Counted from the stretch's first letter, positions 1-8,749 are shown. The stretch: DNA of 21,103 bases from Treponema sp. (GCA_017617145.1 JAFZWX010000159.1:1-21103), one strand, 5' to 3'. Made by a program: numbers and translations. Notes: generated by a model not told the origin, from the sequence alone.

Positions 1-41
1 CCGTTATTCAAGCGAAGAACAAAAAAGGAGGTTCTACTTGA
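1..41 (+). CDS. 3' end of an upstream phage gene (partial)
   Basis: The frame beginning at base 3 reads VIQAKNKKGGST and stops at TGA 39-41. That stop overlaps the TTG start of the capsid gene (TTGA), the same coupling seen later at 18703. By position just upstream of a major capsid gene it could be the end of a prohead protease or portal-type gene, but twelve codons are too few to tell. A second frame is also open across this edge, so the assignment rests on the overlap pattern alone. Confidence 0.4.
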   Translation, partial: VIQAKNKKGGST

Positions 42-1345
42 ACGAGGTTATTATAGGCTTGCAGCAGAAATTAAACAATATGAAAAGCCTGGTACCAACC
101 GAAGCTGCAACACCGGAACAGGTTTCTAAATACTTCAATGAGACAGAAGAACTCATTGACGGTATTTTGAAAATGGCAGACAGTCAGCAGACTGCATCTA
201 CAACAGAACTTGAAGGAATCAAAGATTCCATCAAAGAACTCAGAAACATCTTGCGAAAGTCGGATGCCGAAATGAAGCCTTTGACTTACCGTGATGTCTG
301 CTACAATCTTGGAAAAGCTTTGTGCGCTGCCTGGAACAAGGATGCACAGACACTTGGAGAACTTAAGTTCTGTCCAAACATTCGTGCTGAAAAATGGAAC
401 AACCCGAAGGACTTCAGCTGGGAAACAGGAAAAGGCTTTGTTCCTTCTAAAGCTGTACTCGGAGAGCCAATCGGAAACCTTGCCAACAACGACCAGTATT
501 TGATCAATCCGATTTACGAAGAGACCATCATGCAGGAAGCTGCTAAACAGTCAATGATGATGAACCTCGTAACTCACCGTCCGATGAGTGGTCCATCAAT
601 CTTCATTCCTGAAAGGGACCGCGGCGGAATTGAACTTAAATGGCTCACAGCTTATGGTCAGAAAATCGACGCAACAAAATCAAACATGCCAACAAGAACA
701 GAGCTTAAAGCTTATACTCTTGCAGGCTATGTTCCATTCTTTGATGAGTTTGGCGAAGATGTCTTTGTTGATTTGGGAAAGATGTTCCTCGAAGATTTCT
801 GTGAAGCTTACGGTCAGGAGTTTGACCGCCAGTGCCTTATTGCAGACGATGACCCGTTCACAGGTGCAATGAATATGGCAAATGCCGAAGTATGCAGAAT
901 CCAGAGCACAGACGAATCAGCACTTACATATCTTGATTTCCGCGCAGCCGAACTGCAGGTTGAACCGGAAGAAAGAAAATACTGCAAGTGGTTCCTGAAC
1001 GAAACAGTTTTGAATCACATTGCAAACATTCAGGACGACAACGGAAACCCAATCTGGAGAAAGCCAGGCGATTCAATGCCAGGCCGCATTGACGGTTACG
1101 ATGTCGTAGAGTCTCGTCTCCTTCCTCAGCTTGCAGACCTGGAAGCTGATTCCGTTGTGGCAATCTTTATGAATCCGAAACGAATCATTCACGGCAACCG
1201 CAAGGGAATTGAAATCAAACGCTTTGACGAAACAACAGAGGGCTTGGAATACGGAGAACTCTTTATGAGATTCCGAAAGCGTGACGGATTCCTCGTTACC
1301 CGCCCTGCAAAGAATATGGTTCTTCTTAAGACCGCAGAAGAATAA
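38..1345 (+). CDS. HK97-fold phage major capsid protein
   Basis: Main shell protein of the phage head, 435 residues. The start is TTG at 38, chosen because AAGGAGG lies at 25-31 with a 6-nt spacer. Residues 1 to about 80 are charged and helical, like the delta/scaffold region of HK97-type capsids. From about residue 140 the pattern is typical of the family: a GEPIGNL segment, an N-arm strand ending in RPMSGPSIFIP, then the KAYTLAGYVPFFDEFGEDV segment (family: 'k.a.kla....iS.ell.D') and the helix leading to DDDPFTGAMN. The C-terminal part holds RIDGYDVVESRLLP and a final RKRDGFLVTRPAKN strand, as in P-domain/A-domain ends of the family. It is translationally coupled to the gene before it. Family membership is inferred from pattern and neighbours; the fold itself is not shown by sequence alone. 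Confidence 0.82.
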   Translation: MNEVIIGLQQKLNNMKSLVPTEAATPEQVSKYFNETEELIDGILKMADSQQTASTTELEGIKDSIKELRNILRKSDAEMKPLTYRDVCYNLGKALCAAWNKDAQTLGELKFCPNIRAEKWNNPKDFSWETGKGFVPSKAVLGEPIGNLANNDQYLINPIYEETIMQEAAKQSMMMNLVTHRPMSGPSIFIPERDRGGIELKWLTAYGQKIDATKSNMPTRTELKAYTLAGYVPFFDEFGEDVFVDLGKMFLEDFCEAYGQEFDRQCLIADDDPFTGAMNMANAEVCRIQSTDESALTYLDFRAAELQVEPEERKYCKWFLNETVLNHIANIQDDNGNPIWRKPGDSMPGRIDGYDVVESRLLPQLADLEADSVVAIFMNPKRIIHGNRKGIEIKRFDETTEGLEYGELFMRFRKRDGFLVTRPAKNMVLLKTAEE

Positions 1346-1439
1346 CCCGTGCACACAGCGTGACCCGCGCAGTCAGCTTCCAGACAACAAAATCGGAGAG
1401 AGTTTGGAGGCTGATTACAAGCGGAAGGAATTAAAACTT

Positions 1440-1934
1440 ATGAAACCATTTCCCTTTGAAGAACTCCAGAAGATACTGGAATTAAAAGAAACAGAAATAG
1501 AAACAGATGAACTCATCTTTGATTCTACCCTCACACAAGTAGAAAAGATGCTTAGATTTTCTCTTGAGGACAGAAACTACAACGAGCTGCAAACAGTAAG
1601 GGACCATGTTGTTTATACAGATTTTGACCATATAACAGAAATGGTAAACATAACAGATATGAATACAAAAGAGCATGTACCTAACTGCATAATAGACGGA
1701 AGGAAAATCTTCTTACTTTCTGCAGAATATGAAAACCATGTTTTGTTTCTTAATTACAATGCAGGCTTTACATCAGAAACATTACCGGCTGATTTGAAAG
1801 AAACAATCATTAAACTATTCCTGATTAAAAAGAAAGAATTTATAAGACAGAAAAACCATGAAGATAACCCAAGCTTTGAAATGCCTAAAGACATTACAAA
1901 TGTAATTGATATATATAGAAGAAAATCACTGTAA
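1440..1934 (+). CDS. phage head-tail connector protein (gp6-like)
   Basis: A 164-residue protein directly after the capsid gene, the usual place for the connector that sits under the portal. Its C-terminal half contains FLNYNAGFTSETLPADLKETIIKLF (given here in two parts: FLNYNAGFTSETLP, then ADLKETIIKLF), the 'Y.aGy....lP.dlk.ai' pattern common in gp6/gp15-type adaptors. The start was set at ATG 1440 with AAGGA at 1425-1429. The frame stays open upstream into the capsid gene, and TTG 1404 with GGAG at 1395-1398 is a possible alternative adding 12 residues. Bases 1346-1439 otherwise hold no gene. The stop overlaps the next start by one base (TAATG). Confidence 0.55.
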   Translation: MKPFPFEELQKILELKETEIETDELIFDSTLTQVEKMLRFSLEDRNYNELQTVRDHVVYTDFDHITEMVNITDMNTKEHVPNCIIDGRKIFLLSAEYENHVLFLNYNAGFTSETLPADLKETIIKLFLIKKKEFIRQKNHEDNPSFEMPKDITNVIDIYRRKSL

Positions 1935-2332
1935 TGAATAATTTTGAAAGCGTTTACAAAGAACTTGAAAACCTCTTTATCAACAAACTCCCTGACTACA
2001 TAGAAAAAATAAATGTAGAACACAATGACGGAATAATCATTAAACCTTTTGAAAACACAAAAATGGAAGAAAACTGCATAACACTTCCGTCATTCAACTT
2101 TGCTCTTGAACAGGCTGAGTATGAGGAAAAAGACAGGATTATTGAAAATACAATTTATGAAGTTAGTTTTGAAATAAAGCTCCCTGAATACGAAAAGGAT
2201 AAAACAATCCATCTCTGGAGATATATTGAAGCGATAAATAAAATGCTTTTAGAAGAAAAAAACGAAGATATTGAATATTTTCGAATTACAAAAATACAAG
2301 GCACAAAAGTTTTTATTAAGTTAGTAACTTAA
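1934..2332 (+). CDS. probable phage neck / tail-completion protein
   Basis: A 132-residue protein translationally coupled to the connector gene. No catalytic motif or membrane segment is visible. The order strand-rich middle (NTIYEVSFEIKLPEYE), helix (IHLWRYIEAINKMLLEE), then strands (YFRITKIQGTKVFIKL) resembles small neck and tail-terminator proteins encoded between connector and tail tube in siphophages. The name rests mainly on position, because the sequence alone does not identify it. The last codons lie inside a perfect 19-nt palindrome, and the head module ends here, followed by the restriction cassette. Confidence 0.4.
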   Translation: MNNFESVYKELENLFINKLPDYIEKINVEHNDGIIIKPFENTKMEENCITLPSFNFALEQAEYEEKDRIIENTIYEVSFEIKLPEYEKDKTIHLWRYIEAINKMLLEEKNEDIEYFRITKIQGTKVFIKLVT

Positions 2333-2333
2333 T
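2315..2333. repeat. perfect 19-nt palindrome over a stop codon
   Basis: ATTAAGTTA-G-TAACTTAAT is a perfect 9-bp dyad around one central base and includes the TAA stop at 2330-2332. Its GTTA/TAAC core recalls the GTTAA/TTAAC core of the two tail-gene upstream elements. It may be an operator or a transcript 3'-end structure; no T-run follows, so it is not a standard terminator. Confidence 0.6.
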
Positions 2334-2564
2334 CTACCGCAGCAATTTACAGAACCCAACTATTGACATGAAGGAAGATAAGAATTATCTCTAAAATCTT
2401 ATTGAGAACTTGCGACGTAAACGTTGTAAGTTCTCAATGTAAAAAAAGGATACCTCATTGTGACCTGATTAAATTCCTGCTTAAATCTGAACTTATTATA
2501 TTATAAAAAATACAACAAGCGAGGAAGTTCATAATCAATTTTTTATCTAAATATCTTAAAAAGA
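2333..2564. other. non-coding junction between head genes and restriction cassette
   Basis: No convincing ORF lies here on either strand. The stretch contains a TTGACA at 2363-2368 with no good -10 at normal spacing, the 17-bp hairpin described separately, and an AT-rich block (TTATTATATTATAAAA near 2493-2508) that could form a weak promoter. It is the left junction of the cargo cassette. Confidence 0.6.
2401..2438. repeat. 17-bp inverted repeat with TAAA loop
   Basis: Arms ATTGAGAACTTGCGACG (2401-2417) and CGTTGTAAGTTCTCAAT (2422-2438) pair over 17 positions with two G.U wobbles and a 4-nt loop. A run of A rather than T follows on the + strand, so it does not match a + strand intrinsic terminator. 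On the minus strand only a poor T-rich stretch follows. It may be a dispersed palindrome or a structured RNA element at the cassette border. Confidence 0.7.
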
Positions 2565-2594
2565 CACGAAAAAAATCCATTTTCGTGCTATAAT
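2565..2594 (+). promoter_or_regulatory. extended -10 promoter with overlapping operator-like dyad for the hsd operon
   Basis: TATAAT at 2589-2594 is preceded by TG at 2586-2587, giving a perfect extended -10 (TGnTATAAT). No good -35 is present at 16-18 nt, which fits extended -10 promoters. The dyad CACGAAAA (2565-2572) / TTTTCGTG (2580-2587), with a 7-nt spacer, covers the -35 and spacer region and ends in the TG. A protein bound there would block or control RNA polymerase. The predicted start near 2601 leaves a short leader containing GGAG at 2605-2608 before the hsdR ATG. Confidence 0.6.
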
Positions 2595-2617
2595 GAATCA
2601 AACTGGAGTATTAAAAA

Positions 2618-5600
2618 ATGAGTAAAGGATTCAATGAAAACACTAGAGTCCAGGTTCCGGCAATTTTACACCTTACAAGGCTTGGATATACATACATTGG
2701 AAAGATTTATGAAGAGAATGCTGGTGAACAGTATGATTCTGAAACAAATATACTCATTGATGAATTTCATAACTCCTTTAACAGACTAAATCATGGAAAA
2801 GAAAAAGAATGGCAGCATATTTTTTCTGATATTAAACAGATTCTGAATGATGATGATCTTGGACGTGGGTTTTACAAGCTTTTAACTTCTGAAACAGCTT
2901 ATAAGTTAGTTGATTTTGAAAATCCGAAGAACAATACTTATCTTGTTACAGGAGAGTTTACCTGTCGTAATGGAGATGATAACTTTCGTCCTGACATTAC
3001 TCTTTTCATAAATGGTCTTCCGCTCGTTTTTATTGAAGTAAAGAAACCGAATAACCACGAAGGCATTGTTTCTGAATATAAACGTATTTATGAACAAAGA
3101 ATGCCGAATAAAGCATACCGCAGATTCTTTAATATTACTCAGTTAATGATTTTCTCTAATAATATGAACTATGATACTCTGGACGGAATTGTTCCTGTAC
3201 AGGGCTCGTTCTATTGTACTGGTTCAAGATCGAAACCTTTCTTTAATTGCTTTAGAGAAGAGAATCCTGCTCAACTTGATATTGAGCCTTTTATTGCAGC
3301 TTTTCCTTATAAGAAGCTTGATGAAACTGTTGAGCAGATAGTGCTTTCTGATTTCAACTGTCAGGTCATTTTCCAAACGGAAGAATATAAAACTAATAAA
3401 AACTTTGACAGACCAACAAATAAGATTCTTACTTCGATGTGTTCTCCTGCAAGACTTCTTTATTTACTCAAATATGGAATTGCATATTTGAAGAGTGAAA
3501 AGGAAGTTGATGGTAAGATTGAAATTAAAGATGAAAAACACATTATGCGATACCAGCAGTTCTTTGCTTCTATGGCGATTACTGCAAGATTCGATAAAGG
3601 TATAAAAAGCGGAATTATCTGGCATACACAGGGAAGCGGAAAGACTGCGCTTGCGTATTACCTTAATTTTATTCTTACTGATTATTTTGCAAAACAAAAT
3701 ATGGTTGCTAAGTTCTATTTTATTGTAGACCGTCTTGATTTGATGGAACAGGCAACTGAAGAGTTTGAAAATCGTGGACTGAAAGTTACAACTGCTGAAA
3801 CTCGTGAAGAACTTATGAATCAGTTTAAGCACACACAGTCTAAGGAAAGCAATACTGGTGAACATGAAATTGTAGTTGTAAACATTCAGAAGTTTGCAGA
3901 AGATAAATCGAAGGTTGATTTACCTGCTTATTCTACAAACTTACAAAGAATATTCATTATTGATGAAGCTCACAGAGGATATGACCCGGCAGGATGTTTC
4001 CTTTCTAATCTTTTTGATGCAGATAAAAATGCAATTAAACTTGCTCTTACCGGTACTCCACTTTTGAAGGCAGAAAAAAAGAGTTGTGCTGTATTCGGTG
4101 ATTATATCCACACATACTATTATGATAAATCGATTGCGGACGGTTATACTGTAAAACTTTTAAGAGAGGATATAGAGACTTCTTACAAGGAAAAACTGAA
4201 TGAAGTTCAAGAAAGAGTTCGCAAAACCCTTACAGATGAAAATAAAAACTCTCTGGATAAACTGGTTCAGCAAAAAGAAGTAACAAAGGCAGATATTATA
4301 GAGCACGAAGTATATGTAAAAGAACTCTTGCGTTATATCATAAAAGACTTTGTTAGATTCAGAGCCATTCAAGGAGACCCTACTCTTGGGGCAATGATTG
4401 TTGCAGAAACTGGACCACAGGCAAAAAAGATTTCTAAATACTTTGATGAAGTTATGTCTGAACTCAAAGAAAAAGAGAATATGACTACAACGCTGAAGCA
4501 TGCTCTTATTCTTCATGACGTAGGTACTAAACAGGAACGCAAGCAGATAGTTCAAAAAGACTACAAAAAGAATATGACAGTTGATGTTCTTGTTGTGTTC
4601 AATATGCTTTTGACTGGATTTGATGCTCCTCGTTTGAAGAAGCTTTATCTTGGACGTGCATTACAGGATCATAACCTTTTACAGGCTATTACACGAGTAA
4701 ACCGTCCGTATAAAGATATGCGATATGGATACCTTGTGGATTTTGCAGATATAAAAGCAAACTTTAATGAGATTAACAAACAGTATCTGAATGAACTGAA
4801 TAAGTTTAATGATCCGAATGAGGATGGTACAACTAATACAAACACCTTTACTCAGATTCTGGAAAATCCTGAACAGATTATTCATGACATGAAAGTTATT
4901 AAGCAGACACTCTTTGATTATGATACTGAAAATGCAGAAAACTTCAGTTCGCAGATTTCTGAGATTGAAGACAAAGACAAACTGCTTGAACTTAAAAATG
5001 CTTTGTTTGCTGCTAAATGCATGAGCAATCTTGTTCGTACTTTTGGTGATGAAGAACTTAAAGCAGCTTTTGTAAAAGTTAGGCTTGACCGTGTAGCAGA
5101 AATGCTCAGCGAGGTTCAGAATCATATTGATTTGATTAATCAGAAGGAAGCTTTTATTGCAAGTGAAGATACAAAGATTGCAATTAATGAAGCAATGCTG
5201 CATATTAAGTTCAACTTTGCAAAGATTGGCGAAGAAGAATTAAAGATAATTTCATGTGGTAAAGAACTGGAAGAAAAACGCAAGCGAACTTTGAATGAGT
5301 TTGAAAACAATTTTGACCCGGAAGACCCAGAGTTCATTACTCTCAGGGCGGCTTTCTTAAACAGATTCAAAGAACATGGATTTGTTCCTAATTCGATTGC
5401 ACAATTCAATGAAGAAAACAAGGATCTGGATGAAATTATTGCAAGATTGAGAAATATAAATAAGAAGAATGAAAATCTTGCAAAAAAATATGGTGGTGAT
5501 GCAAAATTTGTAAGAGTTCACAAAAGAATCCGAGAAGCTAATCAGGAACGCCAGATAAAACATGAGCCATGTATTATTTCTGAATTTGAGGATGATATAG

Positions 5601-5821
5601 TTCATGCATTACTTACGGTAAAAACTGAAATTGACCAGAAGGTATTTGACCGCAACAATATTCTTAAGAAAGATGATTATTTTGAAAATACAGTTTATGA
5701 ACTTGTAGACGGTACTTTGTATAAAATGCATATTGATTCAGAAATGGATGACTGCGACTTTATAAAGAACAAAGTAGCCAGACAGTATTTAAATCAATAT
5801 CATAATGTATATGGAGCATAA
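2618..5821 (+). CDS. hsdR: type I restriction enzyme R subunit (endonuclease/translocase)
   Basis: Motor and nuclease subunit that, with HsdM and HsdS, translocates and cuts DNA lacking the proper methylation. It has 1067 residues, a normal length. The N-terminal PDDEXK nuclease is visible as PDITLF at 125-130 followed by EVKK at 140-143. The SF2 translocase motifs follow in order: Walker A HTQGSGKT 336-343, DEAH box IIDEAHRG near 447-454, motif III LTGTP 477-481, then in the second RecA-like half a TGFDAPRLKKLY segment and ITRVNRPY as motif VI. The C-terminal about 350 residues are helical and charged and probably form the HsdM-binding domain. Start ATG 2618 has GGAG at 2605-2608. It is the first gene of the operon, and hsdM begins 3 nt after its stop. 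All key motifs look intact. Confidence 0.95.
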   Translation: MSKGFNENTRVQVPAILHLTRLGYTYIGKIYEENAGEQYDSETNILIDEFHNSFNRLNHGKEKEWQHIFSDIKQILNDDDLGRGFYKLLTSETAYKLVDFENPKNNTYLVTGEFTCRNGDDNFRPDITLFINGLPLVFIEVKKPNNHEGIVSEYKRIYEQRMPNKAYRRFFNITQLMIFSNNMNYDTLDGIVPVQGSFYCTGSRSKPFFNCFREENPAQLDIEPFIAAFPYKKLDETVEQIVLSDFNCQVIFQTEEYKTNKNFDRPTNKILTSMCSPARLLYLLKYGIAYLKSEKEVDGKIEIKDEKHIMRYQQFFASMAITARFDKGIKSGIIWHTQGSGKTALAYYLNFILTDYFAKQNMVAKFYFIVDRLDLMEQATEEFENRGLKVTTAETREELMNQFKHTQSKESNTGEHEIVVVNIQKFAEDKSKVDLPAYSTNLQRIFIIDEAHRGYDPAGCFLSNLFDADKNAIKLALTGTPLLKAEKKSCAVFGDYIHTYYYDKSIADGYTVKLLREDIETSYKEKLNEVQERVRKTLTDENKNSLDKLVQQKEVTKADIIEHEVYVKELLRYIIKDFVRFRAIQGDPTLGAMIVAETGPQAKKISKYFDEVMSELKEKENMTTTLKHALILHDVGTKQERKQIVQKDYKKNMTVDVLVVFNMLLTGFDAPRLKKLYLGRALQDHNLLQAITRVNRPYKDMRYGYLVDFADIKANFNEINKQYLNELNKFNDPNEDGTTNTNTFTQILENPEQIIHDMKVIKQTLFDYDTENAENFSSQISEIEDKDKLLELKNALFAAKCMSNLVRTFGDEELKAAFVKVRLDRVAEMLSEVQNHIDLINQKEAFIASEDTKIAINEAMLHIKFNFAKIGEEELKIISCGKELEEKRKRTLNEFENNFDPEDPEFITLRAAFLNRFKEHGFVPNSIAQFNEENKDLDEIIARLRNINKKNENLAKKYGGDAKFVRVHKRIREANQERQIKHEPCIISEFEDDIVHALLTVKTEIDQKVFDRNNILKKDDYFENTVYELVDGTLYKMHIDSEMDDCDFIKNKVARQYLNQYHNVYGA

Positions 5822-5824
5822 AAA

Positions 5825-7474
5825 ATGAGCGATATTAAAGCTAAAACAATAAAGTTGATTGATGAACTTAAAGCAACCTGTCAGGCCAAAGGTCTCGGAA
5901 ATGATGGAAATGAGTTCAAGATTATTACCCAAGTTTTTCTTTATAAGTTTTTAAATGATAAGTTCGGTTATACACTAAAAACAAAAGATACTCGCTACAA
6001 AGAACAGTTTGCAAAGGCTGCAAAATGGGATGAAGAATATTCAAAGCTTTCTGAAGAGGAACAGAAACGTGTTTGTAAAGTCCTGGGAGCAGACTGTCCA
6101 AATCTTTACAGCAGACATTTAATCTCTACTCTCTGGAACCAGCAAAGTAAAAAGGATTTTGATCAGATTTTTGATGATACAATGGAAGATATTGCAGCTG
6201 TAAACATTGAAACCTTTTCTACAATGACTGCAGAAAAAGCAAAGATTCCAATTTTTGAACGACTTACCCAATATGTAACAGATACAAGCCAGAGAGCAGC
6301 TTTTGCAAGTGCTCTTATAGACAAGCTTGCAAACTTCAGTTTTGAAGAAGCATTTAAGGAACATTACGATTTCTTTGCAGCTGTATTTGAATATCTTATC
6401 CAGGATTACAACACAGCTGGCGGCGGAAAATATGCTGAATATTATACACCACATGCAATTGCAACTATTATGGCAAGATTGCTTGTAGGCGATGATGAAG
6501 ACTTACACAATATTGAATGTTATGACCCTTCTGCCGGAACTGGTACTTTGCTTATGGCATTGGCTCACCAGATTGGAGAAGATAAGTGTACAATCTTTAG
6601 TCAGGATATAAGTCAGCGTTCAAATAAGATGCTCAAACTGAATCTTATTTTGAACAACCTTGTTTCGAGCCTTGATAATGCAATTCAAGGAGACACGCTT
6701 GTAAGTCCTTATCATAAAGGCGAAGACGGAACCAGTTTGAAACAGTTTGACTTTGTTGTTTCAAATCCACCGTTTAAGATGGACTTTAGCGATACTCATA
6801 AAGATATTGCAGCTCAACCAGCTCGCTTTTGGGCAGGAGTTCCAAATATAAAACCGAATGACAAGGATAAGATGGAAATATACCTTTGTTTTATTCAGCA
6901 TGTAATTAACTCTTTGAAGGAAGAATCTGGAAAAGGCGCCATTGTTGTTCCTACAGGATTCATTACTTCTAAAAATGGAATTGGTAAAAAGATTCTTGAA
7001 AAGATTGTTGATGAACACATTGTATGGGGTGTTGTTTCAATGCCTAGCAATGTATTTGCAAATACTGGTACTAACGTTAGTGTGCTCTTCTTTGATAAAT
7101 CTAAATCAAGTGAAAATGTAATTCTTATTGATGCACAGAAACTTGGTGAAGAATACAAGGATGCACAGGGCTTAAAGAAACGTCGTCTAACACAAGAAGA
7201 AATTGAAAAAATTGTAACTACATTCCGCAAAAAAGAAGTTGTTGATGATTTTAGCGTTGTTGTTTCTTATGACCAGATTAAAGAAAAAGGTTATGCCCTT
7301 AGTGCAGGACAATACTTTGATATCAAGATAGAATATGTAGATATAAGCGAAGAAGAATTCAATGCACAGATGAAAGCTGATACTGATGAGCTTAATGATA
7401 TGTTTGATGAAAGTCATAAACTGGAAAGTGAAATAAAAAAGCAGCTGGCAGGACTGTCATTCTGCGGGAAGTAA
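5825..7474 (+). CDS. hsdM: type I DNA methyltransferase M subunit (N6-adenine)
   Basis: Transfers a methyl group from S-adenosylmethionine to adenine at the site chosen by HsdS, and is also needed for restriction. It has 549 residues. Residues 1 to about 150 are the helical HsdM N-terminal domain. The catalytic domain shows GGGKYAEYYTP at about 199-209, AdoMet motif I DPSAGTG at 234-240, and the N6-adenine catalytic motif IV NPPF at 314-317. A later GVVSMPSNVFANTGTNVSVLFF segment (two parts: GVVSMPSNVFANTG, TNVSVLFF) is also typical of HsdM. GGAG at 5813-5816 inside the end of hsdR serves as ribosome binding site. All motifs are intact, so the enzyme should be active if paired with a working HsdS. 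Confidence 0.95.
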   Translation: MSDIKAKTIKLIDELKATCQAKGLGNDGNEFKIITQVFLYKFLNDKFGYTLKTKDTRYKEQFAKAAKWDEEYSKLSEEEQKRVCKVLGADCPNLYSRHLISTLWNQQSKKDFDQIFDDTMEDIAAVNIETFSTMTAEKAKIPIFERLTQYVTDTSQRAAFASALIDKLANFSFEEAFKEHYDFFAAVFEYLIQDYNTAGGGKYAEYYTPHAIATIMARLLVGDDEDLHNIECYDPSAGTGTLLMALAHQIGEDKCTIFSQDISQRSNKMLKLNLILNNLVSSLDNAIQGDTLVSPYHKGEDGTSLKQFDFVVSNPPFKMDFSDTHKDIAAQPARFWAGVPNIKPNDKDKMEIYLCFIQHVINSLKEESGKGAIVVPTGFITSKNGIGKKILEKIVDEHIVWGVVSMPSNVFANTGTNVSVLFFDKSKSSENVILIDAQKLGEEYKDAQGLKKRRLTQEEIEKIVTTFRKKEVVDDFSVVVSYDQIKEKGYALSAGQYFDIKIEYVDISEEEFNAQMKADTDELNDMFDESHKLESEIKKQLAGLSFCGK

Positions 7475-7486
7475 TGGGAGGAAGAT

Positions 7487-8743
7487 ATGGGAAAATCAAT
7501 TAGCATCATTGATAATGATTATTCTAAGTGGGTAGAAGTTCTTATAAATCGCTACAAAAGAACCCAGATAAACGCTGCAGTAAAAGTAAATTCAGAACAG
7601 ATAAAATATAATTTTCTCTTAGGCCGCGATATAGTAGAAATGAAAGTTGAAGAACGCTGGGGAGAAGGCGTTATTACACAATTAAGTAAAGACTTAAAAA
7701 AAGAAATGCCAACAGCTGAAGGTCTTTCTGTCACAAACCTACGTTATTGCAGAAGATTTTATTTATTGTATTCAAATTTAATTATAATTCACCCCCAATC
7801 TGAGGGCGAATTAACAAAAAAGAAGAAAAATGAAATTCGCCCCCAAGCTGGGGGTGAATTGATAGAGCTCTCAGAAAACAAAGAAGCAACTATCATATTC
7901 AATATTCCCTGGGGTCACCATAAACTGATTCTGGACAAGGTTAAGGGTAATACTAAAAAAGCCTTGTTTTATATGCAGCAAACTTTGGAAAATGGATGGA
8001 GCCGAAATATTCTGCTTAATTGGATTGACACAGACTTGTTTGAGCGTTCTGGAAAATCGATTACAAACTTTGTAAATACGTTACCAGTTCCAAATAGTGA
8101 TTTAGCACAGGAAATTACAAAAGATCCATATAATTTTGCATTTGCCGGTGTTACAGAAAAACATAATGAAGATCAATTGAAATTTGCTTTATTGCAAAAT
8201 ATAACAAATTTTCTTGTTGAACTTGGAACTGGTTTTGCTTATGTTGGAAGAGAATATAGACTTGAAATTGGGCATACAGAAAATTTTATCGACTTGCTTT
8301 TTTACAATTTGAAATTACGATGCTATGTCGTTGTTGAAGTAAAAATTGGAAAGTTTTCTTCTCGTGATATTGGGCAGATTGGAAGTTATATTGTTGCTGT
8401 AAATCATCAATTAAGAGAAGAAGGAAAAGATAATCCGACAATTGGACTTTTAATTTGCAAAAGTAAAGATAATATTCAAGCTCAATATGCTCTGGAATCT
8501 AGCAGTCAGCCAATAGGTATTTCTGAATATGAGCTGGAAAAATTCTATCCGGAAAAAGTTGAAGGAACAATTCCAACAATTGCAGAAATTGAAAATAAAG
8601 TATCTAACGGTATTGGAATTGAAGAGGCAGCAAAATTATCTATACTTTCTGTAAAAGATGCTGCTGAATTAAAGATTCCTAATGTAAATAATTCAGCTAA
8701 GTCTGCTTACGTAAAGAAACAACAGAAAAAGAAAAAGGACTAA
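7487..8743 (+). CDS. YhcG/DUF1016-family PDDEXK nuclease protein
   Basis: A 418-residue member of the YhcG (DUF1016) family, found often within type I restriction loci; its exact role there is not settled. Residues 10 to about 95 form the N-terminal DUF1016 domain (YNFLLGRDIVE, LSVTNLRYCRRFY). Residues 139-180 carry IPWGHHKLILDKV and TLENGWSRNIL, matching the family's 'LSWSHY...NGWS' block. The nuclease core is at 267-290: NFIDLLFYN with D269, then VVVEVKIGKF with E284 and K286. The C-terminus is lysine rich. GGGAGG at 7476-7481 is a strong ribosome binding site. Residues 100-126 are encoded by two palindromic repeats that sit in the variable linker between the two family blocks. The gene separates hsdM from hsdS. 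Possible roles are a second nuclease, a subunit of the RM complex, or an anti-phage effector. Confidence 0.85.
   Translation: MGKSISIIDNDYSKWVEVLINRYKRTQINAAVKVNSEQIKYNFLLGRDIVEMKVEERWGEGVITQLSKDLKKEMPTAEGLSVTNLRYCRRFYLLYSNLIIIHPQSEGELTKKKKNEIRPQAGGELIELSENKEATIIFNIPWGHHKLILDKVKGNTKKALFYMQQTLENGWSRNILLNWIDTDLFERSGKSITNFVNTLPVPNSDLAQEITKDPYNFAFAGVTEKHNEDQLKFALLQNITNFLVELGTGFAYVGREYRLEIGHTENFIDLLFYNLKLRCYVVVEVKIGKFSSRDIGQIGSYIVAVNHQLREEGKDNPTIGLLICKSKDNIQAQYALESSSQPIGISEYELEKFYPEKVEGTIPTIAEIENKVSNGIGIEEAAKLSILSVKDAAELKIPNVNNSAKSAYVKKQQKKKKD
7786..7860. repeat. pair of 27-nt palindromic repeats inserted in frame
   Basis: Two 27-nt units lie at 7786-7812 and 7834-7860, starting 48 nt apart, which keeps frame. 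Each is an imperfect palindrome: arms AATTCACCCCC/GAGGGCGAATT in the first and AATTCGCCCCC/GGGGGTGAATT in the second, with 5-nt centres. The units are also inverted copies of one another with about four differences. They encode the related peptides HPQSEGEL and RPQAGGEL. They stand out as GC-rich islands in an AT-rich gene, which suggests a mobile palindromic element. Confidence 0.8.
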
Positions 8744-8749
8744 GCAGAT

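Noticed and set aside
2363..2397. TTGACA 2363-2368 with TAAAAT 2392-2397 as a promoter
   Set aside because: The spacer is 23 nt, too long, and no good hexamer occurs at 16-18 nt.
2401..2438. Hairpin as a + strand terminator of the head genes
   Set aside because: A run of A, not T, follows the stem on the + strand, and the minus side has only a poor T stretch.
4160..5605. Long minus-strand open frames opposite hsdR
   Set aside because: They are cysteine, phenylalanine and asparagine rich shadows of the hsdR frame, lacking ribosome sites.
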